A program made the position numbers and the translations under genes. Below the pieces are notes generated by a model. The model made no database searches. It was not told where the DNA came from and was given only the letters and a program-made list of their open reading frames with translations. Positions 1 through 4,482 of a stretch of 8,658 bases of DNA are shown piece by piece. Within the stretch, counting starts at the first letter, position 1. Every line of letters begins with the position of its first letter. This stretch comes from Nitratifractor sp. (lineage in GTDB: Bacteria; Campylobacterota; Campylobacteria; Campylobacterales; Sulfurovaceae), in assembly GCA_015490055.1 (NCBI GenBank), contig WFYP01000177.1, forward strand, positions 1 to 8,658, written 5' to 3'.

Positions 1-813
1 GAAGCTACTGGTGTATACCATACTAAATTAGCATACCAACTACACAAAGAGGGTTTTACTGTTAGTGCTATAAATCCTTTAATTATTAAAAGCTACTCTA
101 ACTCTAAATTAAGAAGAGTAAAAACAGATAGTAGTGATTCTAAATTGATAGCTCAATATGCTTATAAAAACTATGATGAGTTACCACTCTTTAAGCTAAA
201 GTCTAAAGAGCAAAAAGATATAGAGGATATGGCTAAAGCTATAGATGATATTAATTTAGCCAATACTGCTTTAAATAATCAAATTAAAGCTCTTAAAAGC
301 CAAGCATACTACTCTAGTGAAGTAGTTAAATTCAAACAAGAGCTTTTAGATAAAAACAGTAAGATAATAGATAAGTTAAAAAAGCTTTTAAATAAAAAGT
401 TAAAAGAGAACTTCTCTAAAGAGTATGACTTGTTAAATAAGATACCAGGAGTTGGGATAATGGTATCATCTATGGTAATAGCTATATTTAATGACTTTAA
501 AGAGTTTGATAGTGCAAAAAAGGTTTGCTCCTTTATTGGCATAGCCCCATCTCCTTATGAATCAGGAACATCAGTTAAAAGAAGAGGTCGTATATCTAAA
601 AAGGGTAGTCCTATTGCTAGAAAAGTATTATATATGGCAACACTAAGTGCAATAAGACACAATAAGATAATTAAAGAGTTTTATGAGAGATTACTACAAA
701 ATGGTAAAACAAAAATGACTGCCATAGTTGCCTGTATGAATAAGTTAATGAAAATCATATTTGCAGTTGTAAAATACAAAAGAGAATTTTGTGAAAATTA
801 TGTAAGAGTTTAA
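1..813 (+). CDS. IS110-family transposase, 5'-truncated by window edge
   Basis: A DEDD-type transposase that moves an insertion sequence through a circular intermediate, guided in this family by a bridge RNA. The frame is open from base 1, so 270 residues are visible and about 50-60 N-terminal residues, including the first catalytic Asp, lie outside. Visible residue 1 is the Glu of an EATGVY motif, the expected second acidic residue. KTDSSDSKLIA follows at residues 41-51, with D43 and D46 as the remaining two; the usual DA is DS here. A charged helical, probably coiled-coil stretch spans about 60-140. Then comes the C-terminal transposase domain with the helix-hairpin-helix-like LLNKIPGVGIMVSSM and FIGIAPSPYESGTSVKRRGR, where S188 of the SG pair is the likely catalytic serine. 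No frameshift or internal stop is seen, so the element may be active. A TTG at 145 can be read as a start but falls inside the catalytic domain and is not real. It is convergent with tolC. Confidence 0.93.
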   Translation, partial: EATGVYHTKLAYQLHKEGFTVSAINPLIIKSYSNSKLRRVKTDSSDSKLIAQYAYKNYDELPLFKLKSKEQKDIEDMAKAIDDINLANTALNNQIKALKSQAYYSSEVVKFKQELLDKNSKIIDKLKKLLNKKLKENFSKEYDLLNKIPGVGIMVSSMVIAIFNDFKEFDSAKKVCSFIGIAPSPYESGTSVKRRGRISKKGSPIARKVLYMATLSAIRHNKIIKEFYERLLQNGKTKMTAIVACMNKLMKIIFAVVKYKREFCENYVRV

Positions 814-843
814 GGGTTTTTTGTTAAGATTTAAGGGATTTTT
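809..843. repeat. Direct repeat spanning the transposase stop codon
   Basis: TTTAAGGGTTTTTT at 809-822 recurs as TTTAAGGGATTTTT at 830-843, 13 of 14 identical with a 21-bp period. The first copy contains the TAA stop of the transposase. It may be a subterminal protein-binding repeat of the IS right end, or chance in AT-rich DNA. Confidence 0.45.
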
Positions 844-922
844 AAGACAGAACATTAAGTTAAGGATTCTATAGCTATTTAATGGCATTAATTATTAAAT
901 AAAATTGATAATCTACCATCGC

Positions 923-950
923 CGTCATTCCCGTGAAAACGGGAATCTAC
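923..950 (-). repeat. REP palindrome, left copy
   Basis: On the minus strand it starts with GTAG at 950-947, followed by an 8-bp perfect stem (ATTCCCGT paired with ACGGGAAT) and the tail GACG. Read on the plus strand, the loop at 935-938 is GAAA, a GNRA tetraloop. GTAG at the foot of the hairpin is a hallmark of RAYT-associated REPs. Confidence 0.8.
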
Positions 951-1000
951 AATTTTAACTGTCTATAAATAGCAATTTAACTTTTTTGACAATTTAAACC

Positions 1001-1028
1001 GTAGATTCCCGTTTCCACGGGAATGACG
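1001..1028 (+). repeat. REP palindrome, right copy
   Basis: On the plus strand it reads GTAG (1001-1004), stem ATTCCCGT, loop TTCC, stem ACGGGAAT and tail GACG. Its reverse complement matches the left copy at 27 of 28 positions. The single difference is in the loop, which reads GGAA on the minus strand and so remains a GNRA tetraloop. Confidence 0.8.
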
Positions 1029-1037
1029 CAATGGCTA

Positions 1038-1063
1038 GCTTTGTGCTTTGTGCTTTGTGCTTT
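1038..1063. repeat. Heptanucleotide tandem repeat (GCTTTGT)
   Basis: Three exact GCTTTGT units (1038-1058) are followed by a partial fourth (GCTTT), about 3.7 copies, starting 9 bp after the right REP. It lies about 70 bp downstream of the tolC stop, in no gene. Such arrays can vary in number by slippage, but nothing here suggests a switch for a gene. Confidence 0.75.
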
Positions 1064-1129
1064 AAGCTTTATGCATTTTATGGAGTTAAAACTCTTAGCT
1101 TAATGGCAATGGAGGTGCCCTTAAGACAA

Positions 1130-2380
1130 TTACCTGATATGCGAAATTACTCTTCTGTAATTGTCTCCACTCACAAAATAGTAATTTGCCTTGGCTATTT
1201 CGTAATCGTTAAGAGCTTTATAATATAGTGCCTGATTTATTGTTTTTTTGCTTAATGCATCTAAGTATGTAATTATATCTATCATTCCGTTTTGATACTT
1301 AACTCGTGCAGATTTATAAACCCTATTTGCCATATTTAAAGCAGCTTTAGCAGAAGCTATTTTAACTTTTTGGGTGTGTAATCTTTTACGAGCTAAATCA
1401 TATAGCATTTTCTCTTTTTCGCTATTGTATTTAAGTTGCTCTCTTGCTTTTCTTTTAGCAAAACTAATCGACCTTTTTTTAGCTTTTGTGCTAGTGTCGT
1501 AAAGATTCATAGTCATAGTTAAAGAAATCTTATTTTGGGTATGTGGCAGGTTTCTTAATCTAGTTCTATCATAATCGTTGTAGCCATATACGCTTAGTGT
1601 ATCTTCTAATCTCACTTTAGGCTTTTTGTTTGCCTCGACTTGCTTAATACCCTCATTTAATATTGCTACATTTGTCTGCAACGCTTTAATTGTAGAGCTT
1701 GGTGTGTAGTGCAGATGCTTAATAGTTGCAAATCTTGCATGCCTTATATGTTTTATCTTTTTGCCAACAAGTAAAGAGAGGTTTCTATACGCCTCTTCCC
1801 TTTGGTATTTTAACTCTTCTATCTGATATTTGTTATCTTCATACTCAGATTTAATCTTTAAAACCTCATCGTAAGTTATCATTTGCAAATTATATTTTTG
1901 TTTTGTATTTTTGTAATCTCTTAGCAGAGCTTTCGATTTAAACCTGAAAGCTTTGATTTCATCTTCTATTGTTCGTATGTTAAAATAGAGGGTAACAATT
2001 TGTAAAAGTGTCTGTTTTACTGTATCTGTTTTTGAGTATTTTGCCAGTTGTACTCTTAAACGCTTCTCTCTTTTTATAGATTTACTTTTGCCACCATCAT
2101 AGAGGTTCATTCCAAATTTTATAAAACCAACTGCCGTCTGCCCAATTTGCGTATCGGGTACATCAATATCTAATTTAGAGTAGCTAGCTCCTACATCTAC
2201 TGTTGGCTTCAAAAGGCTTGATGCACTTCTAAAATCTTGTGATTTAGAAGATATATCATAACCTTGAGCTTTTACATTCGAATTATGCTCTAGTGCATAA
2301 TTTAGCATACTCTTTAAACTCGTTGCATTTATAGTAAGTGGAACCAGCCCCACTAAAGCTATTTTAAATAATATCTTCAT
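1130..2380 (-). CDS. TolC-family outer-membrane efflux protein
   Basis: The outer-membrane channel of a tripartite exporter: a trimeric beta-barrel with a long periplasmic alpha-helical tunnel that docks on the adaptor-RND pump encoded upstream. It has 416 residues, slightly short for the family. Residues 1-19 form a Sec signal peptide (MKILFKIALVGLVPLTINA) with likely cleavage after A19. There is no lipobox and no cysteine, so it is not a lipoprotein like OprM. Two outer-membrane-efflux repeats follow, at about 20-210 and 225-405, each with long charged helices; FGMNLYDGG (about 88-96) and MTMNLYDTS (about 287-295) are equivalent strand-helix junctions in the two halves. The start is secured by GAGGAG 7 nt before ATG. 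It is the last gene of the locus but separated from the kinase by 279 bp with its own candidate promoter, which fits an outer-membrane protein that may serve more than one pump. Confidence 0.93.
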   Translation of the reverse strand: MKILFKIALVGLVPLTINATSLKSMLNYALEHNSNVKAQGYDISSKSQDFRSASSLLKPTVDVGASYSKLDIDVPDTQIGQTAVGFIKFGMNLYDGGKSKSIKREKRLRVQLAKYSKTDTVKQTLLQIVTLYFNIRTIEDEIKAFRFKSKALLRDYKNTKQKYNLQMITYDEVLKIKSEYEDNKYQIEELKYQREEAYRNLSLLVGKKIKHIRHARFATIKHLHYTPSSTIKALQTNVAILNEGIKQVEANKKPKVRLEDTLSVYGYNDYDRTRLRNLPHTQNKISLTMTMNLYDTSTKAKKRSISFAKRKAREQLKYNSEKEKMLYDLARKRLHTQKVKIASAKAALNMANRVYKSARVKYQNGMIDIITYLDALSKKTINQALYYKALNDYEIAKANYYFVSGDNYRRVISHIR

Positions 2381-2394
2381 CTATATTCTCCTCG
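2381..2394 (-). promoter_or_regulatory. tolC ribosome binding site
   Basis: Minus strand reads CGAGGAGAATATAG directly before the ATG, so AGGAG sits 7 nt upstream. It is the strongest Shine-Dalgarno site in the window and fixes the tolC start. Confidence 0.8.
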
Positions 2395-2460
2395 ACTATT
2401 AATTGTTAAGACTTTATCGCAAAATTTGGGATAATAATTGGCTTCTTTGTTAAAGCTCTA

Positions 2461-2490
2461 GCAATGGCAACTATTTAGTTATACCACTGC
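2461..2490 (-). other. Imperfect palindrome / hairpin in tolC leader
   Basis: GCAATGGCAACTA and AGTTATACCACTGC are near-complementary arms around TTT. As RNA on the minus strand it makes a stem of about 12 pairs with two G-U wobbles and a 2-nt bulge. No U-run follows, so it is not an intrinsic terminator. It could be an RNA structure in the leader or a dimeric repressor operator about 80-110 bp before the tolC start. Confidence 0.5.
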
Positions 2491-2526
2491 TTAATTCGCT
2501 ACTATAAAAATAGCACTCTTTTTCAT
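2491..2526 (-). CDS. Possible 11-codon leader ORF upstream of tolC
   Basis: ATG to TAA encodes MKKSAIFIVAN, preceded by a weak GGA about 8 nt before the start. It would lie at the beginning of the tolC transcript, with its stop codon next to the 2461-2490 hairpin. The peptide resembles the first residues of a signal peptide, so it could be a leader peptide, a decayed earlier tolC start, or chance. ORFs of this length arise often at random, hence the low confidence. Confidence 0.15.
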   Translation of the reverse strand: MKKSAIFIVAN

Positions 2527-2548
2527 ATTTTTTTCCAATTTTTGTGAC

Positions 2549-2581
2549 AGTTTAACCAAAGTCTGTTAGGGGAATGTTAAG
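2549..2581 (-). promoter_or_regulatory. Candidate response-regulator box and promoter of tolC
   Basis: Minus strand reads CTTAACA TTCC CCTAACA (2581-2564), two heptamers with an 11-bp period, then a 9-bp gap and TAAACT (2554-2549) as the -10. The repeat covers the -35 position and no good sigma-70 -35 is seen, as in activator-dependent OmpR-family promoters. It matches the box before the response regulator at 15 of 18 positions with identical spacing to the -10. Confidence 0.6.
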
Positions 2582-2585
2582 GTAA

Positions 2586-2620
2586 GGATTCAGGATGAAG
2601 GATGTGGGATGAAGGATGTA
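2586..2620. repeat. Degenerate heptamer array (GGATNNN x5)
   Basis: Five consecutive heptamers read GGATTCA, GGATGAA, GGATGTG, GGATGAA and GGATGTA. Units 2-3 and 4-5 also form a 14-bp tandem differing only at the last base. It begins only 4 bp from the upstream edge of the tolC promoter box. Confidence 0.75.
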
Positions 2621-2681
2621 GCATTGCATATTTTCTTTTCATAGCTCACACCCAAATTCTCATATCCTACATCCCAAATCC
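2600..2681. repeat. Inverted repeat joining the heptamer array and the kinase 3' end
   Basis: GGATGTGGGATGAAGGA (2600-2616) is inverted at 2665-2681, which reads GGATTTGGGATGTAGGA on the minus strand, 15 of 17 identical. The 48-bp spacer includes the kinase stop. In RNA it could fold as a stem after the kinase gene and slow transcription or protect the 3' end, but no U-tract follows the stem. Confidence 0.55.
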
Positions 2682-3748
2682 AAATCCAAATCAAACTTCA
2701 AAATAAATATAGTCCCGGCACTGCTAGATTTAACATCTATTTTTATATTTAAAGCGGAGGCTAATCTTTTTACAATATCTAGTCCGATTCCGCTACTGTT
2801 TTCGCCACTAAATGAGCGTTCGAATATCTTTTCTGGATTTTCTATTCCTTTACCACTATCTTGAATATAGAGACTATCTTCTTTTGCATAAATTTTAACA
2901 AAACCATCTTTTCTATTGTATTTACAAGCATTAGATATTATATTTTGCAAAATCTGCTTTAGGGCTTGTGGATTTGTTTTTACTATAAGTGTAAAATTTT
3001 CAAGCATAAAGTCGATATTTGGGTAGAGTGTTTTATGCATAGCCACAACCTCATCAACAATATTAAAAATATCTACCTTATCTACCTGAAATGTCTCTTC
3101 TTGTAGTAAAATGGTTAAATTCTCATACAATTCAGAGATACTATGCACCCCTTTATTTACTCGCCAAAGTGCTTTACTGTTTGCAAACTGTGAATCTTTT
3201 TGCAAGAGTTTCATATTTAGCTTTATCGCAGTTATTGGGGTATTTAAATCGTGTATTAAATCTTTTATAAACTTATCTAATGTAGATATACTTTGCTTCA
3301 AGGGCTTTATGGCATTCTTTGCCAAAACATAGCTAATAAAGCCAAAAAGCAAAAGCAGTAAAAGTTGTGCTAAGTGTATTTTGTATTGCAATGCTTTAAC
3401 CTTTTTATCAAAACTCTTTGTAGATTTGCTAATTTTAAAATAGACCCCGCCTCTGCTTTTTGGCACATATTTAATAAATTTATCTCTATCTCTAGTAAAA
3501 TTTTTTATATTAAAATTTTTAAAATCTTTCTGCTCTACACTATAATTATACTCATCTTTGTATGGCTCTAAGGAGTTGCCCATTTTTATGGCTCTAGCGT
3601 AACTTATAACCGAATATGCTTCGGCATTTAAGTATTGGTTTTTCATCTGTGTAAAGTATAAAAAGCCAGCAACAAATATTAAACTTGCTACACTAAAAAA
3701 GTATATAAAGAAAAACTTATAAAAGGCTCTTTTTTCATGCTTTTTCAA
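2660..3748 (-). CDS. Sensor histidine kinase, HAMP-less, partner of the adjacent regulator
   Basis: An inner-membrane sensor kinase that phosphorylates the regulator encoded just upstream. Numbered from the TTG at 3748 (362 residues): TM1 about 10-32, a periplasmic domain of about 90 residues, TM2 about 127-145, then only about 20 residues to H166, so no HAMP domain fits. The histidine box is DLIHDLNTPITAI; the acidic residue after His and the Thr at +4 are the usual kinase and phosphatase determinants, so it is probably bifunctional. The ATP-binding domain has an N box (IISNACKYN, N273), G1 box (DSGKGI, D297) and G2 box (SSGIGLDIV). Start: TTG 3748 has GGGG 7 nt upstream and begins MKKHEKRAF; a GTG at 3763 would add five residues but has no spaced ribosome site. 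The gene overlaps the regulator by 14 bp. The C-terminal tail DLDLDLGCRI is encoded by GGATTT-type repeats and is probably not part of the fold. The signal is unknown. Confidence 0.9.
   Translation of the reverse strand: MKKHEKRAFYKFFFIYFFSVASLIFVAGFLYFTQMKNQYLNAEAYSVISYARAIKMGNSLEPYKDEYNYSVEQKDFKNFNIKNFTRDRDKFIKYVPKSRGGVYFKISKSTKSFDKKVKALQYKIHLAQLLLLLLFGFISYVLAKNAIKPLKQSISTLDKFIKDLIHDLNTPITAIKLNMKLLQKDSQFANSKALWRVNKGVHSISELYENLTILLQEETFQVDKVDIFNIVDEVVAMHKTLYPNIDFMLENFTLIVKTNPQALKQILQNIISNACKYNRKDGFVKIYAKEDSLYIQDSGKGIENPEKIFERSFSGENSSGIGLDIVKRLASALNIKIDVKSSSAGTIFILKFDLDLDLGCRI
2668..2692 (-). repeat. In-frame GATTTG hexamer repeat at the kinase C-terminus
   Basis: Minus strand carries three GATTTG units encoding Asp-Leu three times, followed by GGATGTAGG, just before the kinase stop at 2662-2660. 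Copy-number change in steps of six would lengthen or shorten the tail by Asp-Leu pairs without a frameshift. Confidence 0.65.
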
Positions 3749-4382
3749 AGCGATACCCCACACCTCGTATAGTAATTATAGGCAAACCAATTTTTCTTAA
3801 ACTATTTATATGCACCCTCAAAGCACCTTCGCTCATCTCTTCGCCTTCGTTTAGTAAATCGAGTAACTCATATTTAGATACAGTATTACCTCTGTTTTTA
3901 AGTAGTATTTTTGTAATTGTAGTCTCATAAGGAGTAAGCTTTATAAATTTACCATTTCTATATAACTCCTCCTTCTCTATATCAAAAACAAAATCTCCAA
4001 TCTCTGCTTTAGTGCCGTTATACTGCTTTTTTAATAATGCTCTTATGCGAACTAAAAGCTCGTCGAAATCAAACGGCTTTTTAATGTAATCATCTGCCCC
4101 AATCTCAAAACCTCGAGAGAGCGAAGATATATCAGTAAGGGCAGTTAAAAATATTGCAGGTGTTGCGTTGCCTGATTCTCTCAACTCTTTTAATAGCTCA
4201 AAACCATTAATAAATGGCACATTTACATCTAAAAGCATCAAATCAAATTGCGAAACAAAAGTAGCATCTAAAGCCTCTTGCCCATCTTTAACATGCACCA
4301 CATCAAAGCCTTCTGCCTCTAGCAATTCAATAAGTGTTTCATAAAGTATTTCATCATCTTCTAGTAGTAGTATCTTTTTCAT
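3735..4382 (-). CDS. OmpR/PhoB-family response regulator
   Basis: A cytoplasmic DNA-binding regulator, 215 residues and without cysteine. The receiver domain (1-120) has the acidic pocket D9/D10, phospho-acceptor D52 in LMLLDVNVP, T80 in IFLTAL and K102 in DDYIKKPF, so all switch residues are present. The winged helix (about 125-213) contains the recognition-helix region GALRVHINSLRKI and the wing motif ITIRGVGYRFE typical of the OmpR family. Such proteins bind as tandem dimers to direct repeats about 10-11 bp apart, which is what lies before this gene and before tolC. It sits 100 bp downstream of the pump gene and overlaps the kinase, so regulator and kinase are co-translated. No ribosome binding site is seen before the ATG, and the predicted start of transcription falls on or next to the A of the ATG. 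Targets are inferred to be itself, tolC and probably the pump; the family alone does not give the signal. Confidence 0.94.
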   Translation of the reverse strand: MKKILLLEDDEILYETLIELLEAEGFDVVHVKDGQEALDATFVSQFDLMLLDVNVPFINGFELLKELRESGNATPAIFLTALTDISSLSRGFEIGADDYIKKPFDFDELLVRIRALLKKQYNGTKAEIGDFVFDIEKEELYRNGKFIKLTPYETTITKILLKNRGNTVSKYELLDLLNEGEEMSEGALRVHINSLRKIGLPIITIRGVGYRFEKA

Positions 4383-4388
4383 TCAATT

Positions 4389-4421
4389 AGTATAGTCAAA
4401 ATTTATTAAGGGAGTGTTAAG
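4389..4421 (-). promoter_or_regulatory. Candidate autoregulatory box and promoter of the regulator-kinase pair
   Basis: Minus strand reads CTTAACA CTCC CTTAATA (4421-4404), two heptamers with an 11-bp period, then 9 bp and TATACT (4394-4389). The repeat occupies the -35 position. Transcription would begin about 7 nt after the hexamer, at or next to the A of the ATG at 4382. The same layout precedes tolC. Confidence 0.62.
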
Positions 4422-4437
4422 AAAGAAGCTATCTGCG

Positions 4438-4452
4438 TGTGGCATAGCCACA
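4438..4452 (-). terminator. Short hairpin between pump and regulator, possible weak terminator
   Basis: TGTGGC, three bases, GCCACA: a 6-bp GC-rich stem about 30 bp after the pump stop. On the minus strand the following bases are mixed with only short T-runs, so it is at best a weak intrinsic terminator. It could give partial read-through from the pump operon into the regulator gene, or be a small palindromic binding site. Confidence 0.3.
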
Positions 4453-4482
4453 ACTACTACTCATCTCTTACCACCCCGCCTC

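Larger units (their letters stand above)
1..922 (+). mobile_element. Right part of an IS110-family insertion sequence (right boundary uncertain)
   Basis: The transposase at 1-813 shows that the window opens inside an IS110-family element. Such elements lack long terminal inverted repeats and usually make no target duplication, so the right end cannot be set by eye. It lies somewhere after the stop codon at 813, and 922, just before the first REP palindrome, is only an upper guess. The left end and any upstream bridge-RNA region are outside the window. Confidence 0.5.
923..1028. repeat. REPIN-like element: two inverted REP palindromes
   Basis: Two 28-bp REP sequences (923-950 and 1001-1028) lie in inverted orientation and differ at one base. 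Weaker inverted similarity (13 of 17) continues inward to 963 and 988, leaving a 24-bp AT-rich centre. The whole unit can fold as one long hairpin or as two short ones. This is the layout of REPINs, non-autonomous elements mobilised by REP-associated tyrosine transposases (RAYTs); no RAYT gene is in the window. The site, between two converging 3' ends, is typical. A MITE of another family is the alternative. Confidence 0.75.
814..1129. other. Gene-free convergent intergenic region between transposase and tolC
   Basis: These 316 bases hold no credible gene. From left to right there is the second copy of the direct repeat at the transposase stop, about 80 bases of AT-rich unstructured sequence, the inverted REP pair at 923-1028, the GCTTTGT tandem repeat at 1038-1063, and about 65 bases without recognisable structure before the tolC stop. 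No T-tailed terminator hairpin was seen for either gene, so the REP hairpins are the best candidates for ending or protecting both transcripts. A plus-strand ORF beginning at 1031 runs through the repeat and the antisense of tolC and is not credible. Confidence 0.7.
2381..2659. other. tolC leader and promoter region
   Basis: This 279-bp gap between the kinase stop and the tolC start contains, in the direction of tolC transcription, an array of GGAT heptamers (2586-2620), the regulator-type direct repeat with its -10 (2581-2549), an 11-codon ORF (2526-2491), an imperfect palindrome (2490-2461) and the tolC ribosome binding site just before 2380. No larger ORF is credible. If the predicted start site near 2542 is right, the tolC leader is about 160 nt. 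Confidence 0.65.

Noticed and set aside
829..846. Minus-strand CTTAAAA-ATCC-CTTAAAT resembling the regulator box
   Set aside because: Only about 14 of 18 positions fit, no -10 follows at 9 bp, and the only gene downstream is on the other strand. It coincides with the AT-rich direct repeat at the transposase stop.
859..872. Near-identical AAGTTAAGGATTC (about 859-871) and AAGGTAAGGATTC (2579-2591)
   Set aside because: A 12 of 13 match in AT-rich DNA is too short to call a dispersed repeat. The second copy overlaps the edge of the tolC box and the heptamer array.
923..1028. CRISPR-like repeats
   Set aside because: There are only two copies in inverted rather than direct orientation, with symmetric flanks. 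They are REP palindromes, not a CRISPR array.
1031..1228. Plus-strand ORF of 65 codons beginning in the heptamer repeat
   Set aside because: It runs through a tandem repeat and then the antisense of tolC, has no ribosome site and resembles no family.
3736..3738. ATG overlapping the regulator stop (ATGA) as the kinase start
   Set aside because: It is out of the kinase frame and meets a stop after about 16 codons. The TTG at 3748 with GGGG upstream is better.
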